In this document: in pieces, positions 18,084-27,106 of the stretch
Numbering within the stretch: the stretch's first letter is position 1
How the letters are laid out: every line of letters starts with the position of its first letter
From: Paenibacillus hemerocallicola
Lineage (GTDB): Bacteria; Bacillota; Bacilli; Paenibacillales; NBRC-103111
Direction: 5' to 3'
NCBI RefSeq assembly: GCF_006265175.1
Contig: NZ_VDCQ01000002.1
Span: 62,001-126,000, forward strand
DNA: 64,000 bases
Made by a program: the position numbers and the translations under genes
The notes under the pieces: generated by a model
Told to the model about the DNA's origin: nothing
The model's input: the letters and a program-made list of their open reading frames with translations, nothing else
Database searches by the model: none

Positions 18084-18139
18084 GATGCGACTCCATTCGA
18101 CCTGCGGCAGACGCATTATGCCATGCGGCTACACCTCGT

Positions 18140-19351
18140 TCAATTGCTGTCGGAGGCTTGGCTCAGCTGTGCTATGCCTGTCCGGAATTTGCCGGCCGCC
18201 TCGATCGACGCCTGAAAATCCGGGCTTGCGCTCAGCAGCCAATTGCGGTGCAGCAGTGCCGTATCGTCGGCTTCCGGTTCCCCGTACGGCCATTTGTCGC
18301 CGACCCCGACGGCATATTGCTTCATCAGCATCAAAAACGCGCTGCTCCATTGCCGGGATTCTTCAACGGTCGGAACGAACGGATAGTAATGATCGTATGC
18401 CGCACGGATAAGCGTATGGACGACCTCCTGCAGCGTGGCCGGAATCTCGGCCTCCGCGAGCTTCTCGGCCAGCTCGGGCGGCAGCTCCTGCTCATCCGTC
18501 GCCGCATGCCGCTCGTAATCCTCGTTTGCTACGACTCCCTGCTCCTTCGCCATCCACAGCTTCATCCGGTCCAGCGCCGGCTTAAAGGCGGCCGGCACCG
18601 AGATGGTGAGCTCCGGCGTCGGGTCGTCCAGATTGATGACGAACGGCTCCCCCATTTTGTGAATTTTAATATTGCCCCGCACTCCCAGCCAACGGAGCGA
18701 CAGCAGCGCCTGCGTAATGACCTTGCCATTCAAATCTTCATTGCGGCAAACTCTGCGCAGCAGCTTCTCGCTTCTCGGGTCCGGTATCATGCACAGCAGC
18801 CTGACGGCGGTCAGCGCCTTATCCGTTCCTTCCTCCAGCCAAAGCTGTATCTGCTTGTATACGGAATCGATCGGCTCCTTGGACACCCAGTCGAGCTCCG
18901 TCGTTCTTCCCGCGAACTCCTCCAAGCTGAACATGCCTTGCAGCTTAAGCAGCGCTTCTCCCTGCTGCTCTTCCAGCTTCCGGTAGCCTTGCTCCATTTC
19001 GTCGGCCAGCTGCGCGTAATTTTCCCGGTCCTGGCTGCCGAGCCCGAATCGTTTCGTCATCGCGCGGAACCATTGGGCGAGCGCGAGAGGGCTTCTTTGG
19101 AACATCATCATTGCAAACGTAACCAAATTTTTGTCGAACGGCAAACCTTCCTGCAGCGCGAACCGCGCCAACGCCGTCTGCGCGTCCTCTTCGCGCCTCA
19201 TCAGGCTGAAAGACATAATAAGCCCGTTCCATGCATTGGCGTTCGTATTCTCTTGCGCGACAGCGCGGTAGAAAGAAAAAGCGGCCGCGCCGTAAGAATC
19301 GTTCTCCAAATAAAAACGGCCCATACTTCCAAAATCTCCGAATGGATTCAT
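18140..19351 (-). CDS. Helical-repeat (TPR-like) cytoplasmic protein
   Basis: 403 aa, no signal peptide or membrane helix. The first 100 residues look like tetratricopeptide repeats (MGRFYLENDSYGAAAFSFYRAVAQ, NANAWNGLIMSFSLMRREEDA). A central coiled or helical part and a HEAT-like stretch (KALTAVRLLCMIPDPRSEKLLRRV) follow. Such proteins serve as protein-protein scaffolds. The start at 19351 (MNPFGDFGSMG) is preceded by AGGGG; an earlier in-frame Met at 19417 adds a hydrophobic stretch with no ribosome site. It lies between a repeat-rich gap and the leuS promoter, and no partner is suggested by neighbours. Confidence 0.65.
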   Translation of the reverse strand: MNPFGDFGSMGRFYLENDSYGAAAFSFYRAVAQENTNANAWNGLIMSFSLMRREEDAQTALARFALQEGLPFDKNLVTFAMMMFQRSPLALAQWFRAMTKRFGLGSQDRENYAQLADEMEQGYRKLEEQQGEALLKLQGMFSLEEFAGRTTELDWVSKEPIDSVYKQIQLWLEEGTDKALTAVRLLCMIPDPRSEKLLRRVCRNEDLNGKVITQALLSLRWLGVRGNIKIHKMGEPFVINLDDPTPELTISVPAAFKPALDRMKLWMAKEQGVVANEDYERHAATDEQELPPELAEKLAEAEIPATLQEVVHTLIRAAYDHYYPFVPTVEESRQWSSAFLMLMKQYAVGVGDKWPYGEPEADDTALLHRNWLLSASPDFQASIEAAGKFRTGIAQLSQASDSN

Positions 19352-19468
19352 CAGCTCTCGACCCCTATATGAATAATAAGACAAGTATACCTTACAAACG
19401 ATAAGAACGTCCATCAACGTAATTCGGGAAGGTCAACAGCAGTGTAACCGTTACCTATCCGATAAGCC

Positions 19469-19493
19469 GAAAAAAGCAGCCTGGCAGGCTGCT
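19469..19493 (-). terminator. Intrinsic terminator, about 520 bases downstream of the DUF3900 gene
   Basis: AGCAGCC/GGCTGCT stem with a short loop followed by six T on the minus strand. The distance from the nearest upstream gene leaves a long untranslated 3' region that includes the repeats. Confidence 0.75.
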
Positions 19494-19597
19494 AGTAGTA
19501 TCAGGAAGGTATCTAATACAGCGATTCAGCTCAGAAGTCCATTCCCTTTTACGGAGAGACTTCACGGGATTGGGAATGCGATTGGCTAAGGTCGCCC

Positions 19598-19624
19598 AGA
19601 CAGGTAAGACAGGTAAGACAGGTA
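19598..19624. repeat. Three perfect tandem copies of AGACAGGTA
   Basis: A 9-base unit is repeated exactly three times (19598-19606, 19607-19615, 19616-19624). A simple tandem repeat in non-coding DNA, prone to copy-number change. Confidence 0.9.
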
Positions 19625-19770
19625 TGGATCTCCGCTGCTCCACCGTTGCGTTTCAGCACTGGATCAAGCCCTTTGCAGGAGTGCCAGATTTCGGCGGGAA
19701 CGTCCGGAACCGGGCTTCGACATCTCCGACAGCGATGGAGAATAGCGGAGCCGGCGGTCCCTTAAGCTGA

Positions 19771-19955
19771 CCTGCATAAATGCAGGTAGATTCGGTTCAA
19801 ATATGCCCCATCCGGCTATCTGCCTGCAAAAGTGCATGTATTTTCCCGGAAAAAGCCGATTTAAACGAGTAATGGTGCGATCAGCCTGCACATTTGCAGG
19901 TAAAAGCGTCAACAGGAAGAATTGAGGCCAAACAAGATGCGCATTTGCAGGTAGA
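19771..19955. repeat. Array of four short palindromic CCTGCA/TGCAGG units
   Basis: Units begin near 19771, 19823, 19885 and 19938, about 50-60 bases apart. Cores are CCTGCATAAATGCAGG, CCTGCAAAAGTGCATG, CCTGCACATTTGCAGG and ATGCGCATTTGCAGG, and most are followed by TAGATTC or TAAAAGC. The spacers differ. It looks like an intergenic palindromic repeat family rather than a CRISPR. Confidence 0.75.
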
Positions 19956-20010
19956 TTCCGGACGGCCCCCGACCACTGGATTGTTCCCGCAGCGATAGCC
20001 ATTTCTTTCA

Positions 20011-21117
20011 TTACCAAGGCACGCCGTCATCGCCGTGTCCGCCGTCAGGAGGCGGTACGGGCTTGTCGATCAGCTTGCGCGTCACGTCCTCGAACGACTC
20101 CGGATGGAGCAGCTCGACCGGTGAAAAGCCTTTCTCGAACTGAAACGTATCGCCCTCGATCAGCAAAATATATCGCCCGTTCAGCTGCGCCACATGCACC
20201 GATTCGCCGTAATCGGCGAGCAGCGCCTTGACCGATACGCCGTCGAGCTTGAACTTCAGCTCGACCTCCGGCTGGCTCTCGACGATGCGCATCGTCGCCT
20301 CCGCCACCTGCTCGTGGCTCCACTTCTGCTGCAGCTCCCGCTGCTCGCTCGCGGCCCACAGTTCGATTTCCTCCTCCTCGCGCTGCTTTCCTTCGTGCTC
20401 GGCCGGTTGGTCCTGCCATTTCTGTTCGATATAATCTTGGACCATGCCCATGACCTGCTCGTTGATCAGCTCCGGAACCGACGGCTCGTAGGAAACGAAT
20501 TTCAGGAAATCCTCGAAATATCGGGCGTGTGACGACTGGTGCAGCTTCAGCTCCCATTCCTCCAGCATCCCTTCCTCGGGCATGTGCGGATATTGGATCG
20601 CCTTGATGTTTTTGGCGCTGATGGCCATGTCGACGTGGCGCACCAAGCTTTTCTCGTCCGCGACCGAAGCGATTTTCGGCTCGAAATCGCACTTCATGAC
20701 GAACAGGATCGGATCGTCGAACCATTTGCTCAGCTTCGCCGCCGCCACGATAAGCGCTCCGCCCCGTACGGCGCTCGTATCCATATAAGCCCGCACAAGC
20801 TCATCGCCGGCATAATGAAAATCCTGTTCGTTCTCCGCGAACCGGATCCGTTGAAACAACGCATAATTCGGATTGCCCGCCAGCTCGAAGCCCGGCTCCA
20901 CGATGAACCGGCCGATCTTGGTCGGCACTTGCTCGGTAAACGGATTTCTTTCGGCCTTTCGCTTGACGATACGGGCGAATTCGCCGTCCAGAAACTTTTT
21001 GAGCTCGCTCAGCTCGTACGCTTCACGGTCCAGCGTCTGGTAATGCTTAAACGATTTGGACGATTGATCGTCGGTTTGAATAACGAAGAACGACAAGTAT
21101 TGGATGGAAAAGTCCAC
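20011..21117 (-). CDS. DUF3900 domain-containing protein
   Basis: 368 aa, uncharacterised. The N-terminus (FSIQYLSFFVIQTDDQSSKSF), EQVPTKIGRFIVEPGFEL and YMDTSAVRGGALIVAAAKL match my memory of the DUF3900 family of Bacillus and Paenibacillus. No signal peptide, no membrane helix and no catalytic motif were recognised; the middle is rich in Glu, Gln and Lys (EGKQREEEEIELW). The product ends in a Gly/Asp-rich tail. The start is GTG with AAGGAGCG eight bases upstream. It is transcribed alone or after fabF (114-base gap). Function unknown. Confidence 0.75.
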   Translation of the reverse strand: MDFSIQYLSFFVIQTDDQSSKSFKHYQTLDREAYELSELKKFLDGEFARIVKRKAERNPFTEQVPTKIGRFIVEPGFELAGNPNYALFQRIRFAENEQDFHYAGDELVRAYMDTSAVRGGALIVAAAKLSKWFDDPILFVMKCDFEPKIASVADEKSLVRHVDMAISAKNIKAIQYPHMPEEGMLEEWELKLHQSSHARYFEDFLKFVSYEPSVPELINEQVMGMVQDYIEQKWQDQPAEHEGKQREEEEIELWAASEQRELQQKWSHEQVAEATMRIVESQPEVELKFKLDGVSVKALLADYGESVHVAQLNGRYILLIEGDTFQFEKGFSPVELLHPESFEDVTRKLIDKPVPPPDGGHGDDGVPW

Positions 21118-21230
21118 GGCTATAACGCTCCTTCTTCGGTTGCCTATCTCCTGCAGTCGGAAAAAGCCCAGACCTATACTTTAGCAAAAATGCGCTCTTC
21201 TTGGAATACCCGATTCGGATTAGCTCCTCC

Positions 21231-22469
21231 TCACGCCTCGTACTTGCGCAGTACGATTACCGCATTGTGACCTCCGAAGCCGAACGAATTGGACAAGCCG
21301 GTCCGGACTTGCGCCACTCTGGCTTTGTTCGGCACGTAATCGAGGTCGCATTCCGGATCGGGATGCTCCAGATTGATGGTTGGCGGAATAACGCCCTCCT
21401 GGATCGTCTTGATAAGCGCTACCGCCTCGATCCCGCCCGCCGCGCCGAGAGCGTGCCCGGTCATCGATTTGATGGCGCTGATCGGGATATCGTAAGCTTT
21501 GTCGCCGAACAGCCGCTTGATCGCTTTCGTCTCGGAAACGTCGCCCAGCTGCGTCCCGGTTGCATGCGCATTGATCGTATCGATTTCATCGGGACGCAGA
21601 CCGGCGTCCGCCAGCGCCTCCTTCATCGCCCGGTACGCGCCGCCGCCTTCCGGATCCGTGGCGACCATATGATAAGCATCGGAGCTGGCGCCATACCCGA
21701 CAATTTCCGCATGGATGGCTGCCCCTCGCCGCAAGGCATGCTCCAGCGATTCCAGCACGACGACGCCCGCCCCTTCCGCGGCCACGAAGCCGTCCCGCTC
21801 CGCATCGAACGGGCGGCTCGCACGCTCCGGTTCGCCATTGCGGGTCGACATCGCGCCTGCACTGATGAAGCCGGCCAGCGGCAAATCCGCGATCGTCGCT
21901 TCCGAGCCCCCGGCGACGACCGCATCGGCTCCTCCGCGCTGGATCAGCTTGAACGCTTCGCCGATCGCGTTATTGCCGGTCGCGCATGCGGTAACCGGCG
22001 CCAGCACGGGGCCCTTCAAGCCGTACAGAATGCTCACCTGTGCCGCGGCCATGTTGGCGATCATCATCGGAACGAGCGTCGGACTGACGCGTCCGGGCCC
22101 CCGTTCCAGCAAAGTCCGGTAATTATCCAGCATCGTCTGGATCCCTCCGACGCCGGAACCGATATAGACTCCGATCCTTTCCGTATCCGCCTTGTCCAAA
22201 TCGAGAGCCGCATCCTCAAGCGCCTGCTTCGCCGCCGCCACCGCAAGCTGGCAGTAACGGTCCATGCGGCGAACCTCCTTGCGTCCTATCGCGGCATCCG
22301 GATCGAAATCGCGTACGATTCCGGCGATTTTCGTTTTATAGGCCGAAACGTCCAACGTGTCAATAGGAGAAATCCCCGACTTGCCGGAGGTCAATGCCGT
22401 CCAAAACGTATCCACATCATGTCCTGTGGGCGTAATGACGCCCATTCCGGTAATAACGACCCGTTTCAT
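21231..22469 (-). CDS. fabF: 3-oxoacyl-[acyl-carrier-protein] synthase II
   Basis: 412 aa thiolase-fold condensing enzyme that elongates acyl-ACP with malonyl-ACP. The catalytic triad is complete: Cys162 (TACATGNNAIG), His302 (NAHATGT) and His339 (SMTGHALGAAG). The usual TACASGTNAIG motif is slightly altered. AAAGGGATG supports the start. No other fatty-acid gene is near: in Bacillus fabF follows fabH, but here it stands alone between DUF3900 and a divergent XRE regulator. It may be a second FabF copy or a relocated single one. Confidence 0.9.
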   Translation of the reverse strand: MKRVVITGMGVITPTGHDVDTFWTALTSGKSGISPIDTLDVSAYKTKIAGIVRDFDPDAAIGRKEVRRMDRYCQLAVAAAKQALEDAALDLDKADTERIGVYIGSGVGGIQTMLDNYRTLLERGPGRVSPTLVPMMIANMAAAQVSILYGLKGPVLAPVTACATGNNAIGEAFKLIQRGGADAVVAGGSEATIADLPLAGFISAGAMSTRNGEPERASRPFDAERDGFVAAEGAGVVVLESLEHALRRGAAIHAEIVGYGASSDAYHMVATDPEGGGAYRAMKEALADAGLRPDEIDTINAHATGTQLGDVSETKAIKRLFGDKAYDIPISAIKSMTGHALGAAGGIEAVALIKTIQEGVIPPTINLEHPDPECDLDYVPNKARVAQVRTGLSNSFGFGGHNAVIVLRKYEA

Positions 22470-22595
22470 ACGATATCATCCCTTTTCCGAGTATATGGTT
22501 AAAGCCGCGAAGGGGACTAATCACAGCTTTTTGCATGCTGCCATACCTTCTCCACGGCTATCCGATATTGTTAGCATGTCACAGGTTTTATCCTA

Positions 22596-22624
22596 TTACA
22601 AGTTATAGCTTATCCTGGTATAAT
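22596..22624 (+). promoter_or_regulatory. Sigma-A promoter of the XRE regulator gene
   Basis: TTACAA (22596-22601), a 17-base spacer and TATAAT (22619-22624) with an extended TGG just before it. The predicted leader is about 26 bases. Confidence 0.7.
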
Positions 22625-22656
22625 GACTGATAGGAATGAAAGGAGCGGAAACTACC

Positions 22657-23520
22657 ATGAACGACGATCATCGGCTGACGGCGCTATCCGAATTTTTGAC
22701 CGCACACCGGGCCAGACTTCACCCCCAGTCGGTCGGACTTCCGGCAGGGGGACGCCGAAGAACGCCGGGACTGCGGCGGGAGGAGGTGGCGCAAATCGCG
22801 GGGGTCAGCACGACCTGGTACACTTGGCTCGAGCAAGGCCGCGACATCCGCATGTCGGCACAAGTGCTGGATCGGATCGCCTACGCGCTGCAATTGAACG
22901 AGGAAGAGCGCAAATATATGTTTGCGCTCGCGTTCGAGCAGCCCGCCTCCGCGCCCGTCGAGGAACGCGCAGCCGGACTGTCGCCCGCGCTGGATATCAT
23001 TCTGGGAGAGCTGCGGTATTGCCCCACGATCGTTTCCGATCGAAGATGCGATATCGTAGGCTGGAACAATGCGGCTGCGGCGGTGTTTATGGATTTTGCC
23101 CATGTACCGGCCGAGGAACGGAATTTGATCTGGCTGCTGTTTACGAGAAAAGAACTGCGGACGCTCGCGGTCAATTGGGAGGACTTTGTCCGCGGTTTCC
23201 TCGCGATTTTCCGCTACTACTACGGCAAATATGTCGGAGATGCTTGGTATGGGGATTTTATCGAACGGCTGAGCGGGCAAAACGGGGAGTTCCGCAAACT
23301 ATGGGACATTAACGACGTAAGCTCCGCGCCGGAGGTATTCATCGAATTCCGTCACGCCAAGGCGGGCAAAATGCTGTTCGACCTTACATCGATGCAGGTG
23401 CAGGAACGGGCCGATCTGCGCTGCAGCGTCTACACGCCGTCGATCGGCTCCGATACGGAAACGAAGATGAAGCGGCTGATGAGCCGATTGGGGGAAGCCT
23501 CGCGGCCCCGCCCGATATGA
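22657..23520 (+). CDS. XRE family regulator with MmyB-like ligand-binding domain
   Basis: 287 aa. An N-terminal helix-turn-helix occupies about residues 30-75 (RTPGLRREEVAQIAGVSTTWYTWLEQGRD, then VLDRIAYALQL). The C-terminal region has the MmyB-like fold signature (WNNAAAAVFMDF, RNLIWLLFT, VNWEDFVRGFLAIFRYYYGKY, EFRHAKAGKMLFDLTSMQVQ). In related proteins this domain is thought to bind a fatty-acid-like ligand, which would suit a role beside fabF, but that is inference. The start at 22657 follows AAAGGAGCGG. It is convergent with the glycogen operon and probably autoregulated. Confidence 0.85.
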   Translation: MNDDHRLTALSEFLTAHRARLHPQSVGLPAGGRRRTPGLRREEVAQIAGVSTTWYTWLEQGRDIRMSAQVLDRIAYALQLNEEERKYMFALAFEQPASAPVEERAAGLSPALDIILGELRYCPTIVSDRRCDIVGWNNAAAAVFMDFAHVPAEERNLIWLLFTRKELRTLAVNWEDFVRGFLAIFRYYYGKYVGDAWYGDFIERLSGQNGEFRKLWDINDVSSAPEVFIEFRHAKAGKMLFDLTSMQVQERADLRCSVYTPSIGSDTETKMKRLMSRLGEASRPRPI

Positions 23521-23530
23521 CGCCGCATTA

Positions 23531-23591
23531 AAAAGAAAACCGACGGAAGAACAAAAGCGCCGCGTTGCTCGCTTCCATCTCCCGTCGGTTG
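23531..23591 (-). terminator. Terminator of the glycogen operon
   Basis: A 9-bp stem AACCGACGG/CCGTCGGTT encloses a 35-base loop and is followed on the minus strand by TTCTTTTTAA. It lies between the convergent XRE gene and the GH15 gene. Confidence 0.55.
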
Positions 23592-23596
23592 CTCGG

Positions 23597-25570
23597 TTAC
23601 CCGTTAAATGCGGCCAGCAGCTGCTCGCGCTTGCGAACATATTTGCATACGGTTTCCACGTATGTCGCATGCGACCATGTGAGCGGGGCAACCGACAACG
23701 CAGTGCCCTCCGACGGATGAAGCTGCTCTGGCAAGTTTCCTCCGGATAGAGTCCATCCCGCCACCTTCTCAAGCGTCGTCCGAGGCTCGTCCAAATCTTT
23801 AAGCATTAGCGCCGTCTCGATTTGAAAGTTGGCTACCCACAATGTACAGATGATCCACGGATTGCCGGGAACGTGTTCGATATCGCCGCTCTGCTGGAAA
23901 TAATAATCGTTCGTATAGCGGGCGATGCCGCCCACCTCCGTACGTACGGCCAAATCGCGGGCAATCGCCTGCATCGTGCGGCTTACCCGATCGTCGCTCG
24001 CGGGGAGCACCCCGAACTCGAACAGGCCGAACAGGCTGCTTTCCAGCGTCATATCCTTCTCCCAGCCGTACTCGCGCTGAACGAGCCCTCTGGCGAACCG
24101 CCCCGATTCCTCGTCCCACAGATGGGCCAGCATGCCGCGCTTCATCCGTTCGGCCGTGCCGCGGTAGTTGTCGCTGCGCTCGTAGTCCCCGAACAAGTCG
24201 GCAAAGTAGGAAGCCGCCATCAGCCCCCCGTACACGCTGGCTACGGTGTAGGTCCATATGCCGTACCGTTCCTCCCACAGATCGTAGCTCGGCAGCGGCA
24301 GTCCGAGCGTCGGCTCCACGTAGTCGCACAAAAACGAGGCCGCCTTGCGCACCAAGGTCGGGTACAGCGCCTGCGGCAGCTCGATTTCCCCGTGCCGCTC
24401 GTAGTCTTTCCATAACGCGAACAAGACGAGCGCCGTCTCGTCCTCCTGAATCGGAAGCCGCGGGATTCCTTCGACTATGTAGGGGTGCCAGCTGGACCCG
24501 ACCGTTCCGTCGGGATTGTATTTGTGATACAAATACCCTTCGGGAGACAGCGCGCGGTTGCAGAAATGGAAAAACGGCGCAACCGTCCCGTGATACCCGG
24601 CCAGCGACATCGCGTCGGCAATAAGCGCGCCATCTCGAGGCCACATGTAGCTGTAGTGGTCGCGGTTGTACTGCAAAATATCGGTATCGTTCGCCGCGAG
24701 AATCGCTCCGTGCTCGTCGATCTGCGTACGGACGATCAGCAGACTGTGCTTGAACAGCCGTACGATATTTCCCGGCAAATCCCCGAAATCGCTCCCTACT
24801 CGCGACAGCCAATGGTTCCAGTAGATGACGATCCGGCTGAGCAGCTTCTCGGGCTGGCTTTCCTGAACGTATTGGTCGAGACGCTTGACGTCTTCCAGAT
24901 GCGGTCCGACCGACATCCAGTAATAGACCGTTCCTTCGCCTCTCGGAGGCAATATCGCGCGCAGGCTGATCGTGCTGTCGACCGAGCCTTGCGCGATGGC
25001 GTTCCCCATCAGCTCGCCGTCCTCCGCGTCCCGCCAAGTCCCTTCCGCGGAGTGGAATCGCTTGATCCCCGTCGTGTACTGATGGATGCCGCCGAGCTTC
25101 GAGCACCCGTTGAACATGAAATAATACTTTTTCTTGTAATGGAACACGGTCCGGTTGTCCGGATAATAAGCGGCCGTATCGCCGACCTCGTTGCCGTCGA
25201 TCATCAGATCCTGATGGAAGAACAGCCTGACCTCCTTCGGCTCGCCGGTCAAATTGCGAATAAATACCCGCTTGATATAGATGCACTCGCGCTGATGCAC
25301 GCCGTCGTTCATTTGCAGCTCGAGCCCCAGTCCTTCGTGACGGGCGGTAATGTTCGTCACCAGCGAGTTCTCGATATAGCCGAGCTCGATATTCCACTCC
25401 GGATCGTCCAGCCAAACGAACGCCCCGTTGCTCCATACGCCGAACCGGCAAGCTTGTCCGCCGGTATGGTTCACCTGCCCGACATAAGGATAATAAATAT
25501 CCCGGATGAAGCAGCGGCTGTCCAGATTGATCAAAAATTTTCCGTTTCCGATGACTAGATGTCGGGCCAT
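23597..25570 (-). CDS. Glycoside hydrolase family 15 (glucoamylase-like) protein
   Basis: 657 aa, no signal peptide, so intracellular. The N-terminal beta-sandwich (MARHLVIGNGKFLINLDSR, IRDIYYPYVGQ) precedes the (alpha/alpha)6 catalytic barrel (RDHYSYMWPRDGALIADAMSLAGY, YDLWEERYGIWTYTVASVYGG, and acidic residues near the C-terminus). GH15 enzymes release glucose from glycogen ends or hydrolyse trehalose-type substrates. As the last gene of the glycogen operon it is probably the degradative partner, or it trims maltodextrins. The start at 25570 follows GGAAGGGA, 25 bases after the glgA stop. Confidence 0.85.
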   Translation of the reverse strand: MARHLVIGNGKFLINLDSRCFIRDIYYPYVGQVNHTGGQACRFGVWSNGAFVWLDDPEWNIELGYIENSLVTNITARHEGLGLELQMNDGVHQRECIYIKRVFIRNLTGEPKEVRLFFHQDLMIDGNEVGDTAAYYPDNRTVFHYKKKYYFMFNGCSKLGGIHQYTTGIKRFHSAEGTWRDAEDGELMGNAIAQGSVDSTISLRAILPPRGEGTVYYWMSVGPHLEDVKRLDQYVQESQPEKLLSRIVIYWNHWLSRVGSDFGDLPGNIVRLFKHSLLIVRTQIDEHGAILAANDTDILQYNRDHYSYMWPRDGALIADAMSLAGYHGTVAPFFHFCNRALSPEGYLYHKYNPDGTVGSSWHPYIVEGIPRLPIQEDETALVLFALWKDYERHGEIELPQALYPTLVRKAASFLCDYVEPTLGLPLPSYDLWEERYGIWTYTVASVYGGLMAASYFADLFGDYERSDNYRGTAERMKRGMLAHLWDEESGRFARGLVQREYGWEKDMTLESSLFGLFEFGVLPASDDRVSRTMQAIARDLAVRTEVGGIARYTNDYYFQQSGDIEHVPGNPWIICTLWVANFQIETALMLKDLDEPRTTLEKVAGWTLSGGNLPEQLHPSEGTALSVAPLTWSHATYVETVCKYVRKREQLLAAFNG

Positions 25571-25595
25571 GCGCACAGTCCCTTCCGCAAGTAAT

Positions 25596-27026
25596 TTATC
25601 CGGTCGCAAGCTCCCGATACAACAGGTGGTATTGCTTGGAGGAGGCGTCCCATCCGCAATCCTTCTTCGCCCCGTTCAGCACGATCTGCTTCCATGCCTC
25701 CGGATTGCCGTAAAACGACAATGCGCGGCGAACCGTGTACAGCAGATCGTGAGCGGAGGCCGGACCGAAGCTGAAGCCGTCCCCTTCGCCCGTAATCTCG
25801 TTATAGGCTTCCACCGTATCGCGAAGTCCTCCGGTCTCCCGGACGATCGGCACGGTGCGATAGCGCAGCGAGATGAGCTGGCTGAGCCCACACGGCTCGA
25901 AGCGCGAAGGCATGAGGAACATGTCGGATGCGGCGTATATGCGGCGGGCAAGCCCCTCGTTGAAGCCGAACCAGACCGCGATCCTGCCCGGATAACGCTG
26001 CACGGCATCGCGGAGCATCGCTTCGAAGCCGGGATCGCCCGCCCCGAGCACGGCAATTTGCAGCGACTCCTCCATGAGCCCGGGAAGCGCCTCGCCGATC
26101 AGGTCGAACCCTTTTTGCCCGACAAGCCGGGACACGATGCCGATTAGCGGCACGTTCTCGTCCAGCGATAGCCCCAGCTCCTCTTGAAGCACCGTTTTGT
26201 TTTGCCGCTTCTTCGCCAAGGAATTCCGGTAAGGCACCTTCAAGTGGGAATCGTTCATCGGGTCGTAAATATCCGTATCGATCCCGTTCACGATCCCGCG
26301 CAAATCTTCGGAGCGTTGGCGCAGCACCCCGTCCAGCCTTTCGCCATACTCGCCCGTCTGAATTTCCAGCGCGTAAGTAGGGCTAACCGTCGTCAGCTTG
26401 TCCGCATAGCGGAGGGCCGCTTTCATGCAGCTGCCCGCCCCGTAGAACTCCAAGCCTTCTTCGCCGAACAAATCGTCGCCCGCCGAGAGCAAATCCTTCA
26501 GCAAATCTTGGGAAAATACCCCTTGATACATCAAATTATGAATCGTAAACACGGTCCGGATGCGGTGCAGAGCCGGATTGTAGGCATAGCGGGTGCGCAG
26601 CAGAAACGGAATGAGTCCGGTTTGCCAATCGTGGCAGTGGATAATATCGGGAAGCCGTTCCGAGCGTCCCAACGCCTCCATGAAGGCGAAACAGTAAAAA
26701 GCGAACCTCTCCGCCTCGTCCCCGTACCCGTACAAGCTTCCCCTGTTGAAATAATACTCGTTGTCGATCAGCAGAAACCGCACCCCGTCGACCGTTATTT
26801 CCTGCAGCCCGCAATATTGGCTGCGCCAGCCGAGCGAGACGTGAAACGTTTCGAGCGTTACCGCGTCCTCCGTATAGGACGCCGGAATTTCCCCGTATTT
26901 CGGCAGCACGACCGTAACGTCGACGCCCCGCTTGAGCAGCGATTTCGGCAGCGCGCCGACGACGTCGGCCAATCCGCCCGTCTTGACGAGAGGCGCCGCT
27001 TCGGACGCCGCGAACCAGACGTTCAT
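25596..27026 (-). CDS. glgA: Glycogen synthase (GT5)
   Basis: 476 aa bacterial glycogen synthase, transferring glucose from ADP-glucose to glycogen non-reducing ends. KTGGLADV near residue 15 is the ADP-glucose binding loop, HCHDWQTGLIPF follows, and the C-terminal domain has SRLVGQKGFDL and PSRFEPCGLSQLISLRYRTVPIVRETGGL, the GT-B nucleotide-sugar site. The start at 27026 (MNVWFAASEAAP) follows AGGAGGGG; the much longer open frame upstream overlaps glgD and is not coding. Confidence 0.95.
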   Translation of the reverse strand: MNVWFAASEAAPLVKTGGLADVVGALPKSLLKRGVDVTVVLPKYGEIPASYTEDAVTLETFHVSLGWRSQYCGLQEITVDGVRFLLIDNEYYFNRGSLYGYGDEAERFAFYCFAFMEALGRSERLPDIIHCHDWQTGLIPFLLRTRYAYNPALHRIRTVFTIHNLMYQGVFSQDLLKDLLSAGDDLFGEEGLEFYGAGSCMKAALRYADKLTTVSPTYALEIQTGEYGERLDGVLRQRSEDLRGIVNGIDTDIYDPMNDSHLKVPYRNSLAKKRQNKTVLQEELGLSLDENVPLIGIVSRLVGQKGFDLIGEALPGLMEESLQIAVLGAGDPGFEAMLRDAVQRYPGRIAVWFGFNEGLARRIYAASDMFLMPSRFEPCGLSQLISLRYRTVPIVRETGGLRDTVEAYNEITGEGDGFSFGPASAHDLLYTVRRALSFYGNPEAWKQIVLNGAKKDCGWDASSKQYHLLYRELATG

Positions 27027-27106
27027 CAGTTCCCCTCCTAAAGTAAGCATTCCATTCGCGACGAAACTCATTTTCCATTGCGGCAGGTCCGATAGGGACC
27101 CGCCCT

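Larger units (their letters stand above)
19352..20010. other. Gene-free stretch with repeats and one terminator
   Basis: 659 bases between the TPR-like gene and the DUF3900 gene. It contains a minus-strand terminator (19469-19493), three tandem AGACAGGTA units (19598-19624) and a family of four CCTGCA palindromes (19771-19955). Short open frames here lack ribosome sites. No RNA gene was recognised. Confidence 0.7.

Noticed and set aside
19771-19955. Possible CRISPR array
   Set aside because: Repeat units are only about 16 bases, imperfect and palindromic, with unequal spacing, and there are no cas genes.
22623-23312. A 229-codon frame overlapping the XRE gene
   Set aside because: Different frame of the same DNA, Arg/Gly-rich and motif-free; the helix-turn-helix frame from 22657 is the real one.
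23799-25451. A 550-codon alternative minus-strand frame inside the GH15 gene
   Set aside because: Arg-rich frame-shifted reading of the GH15 coding sequence without any recognisable domain.
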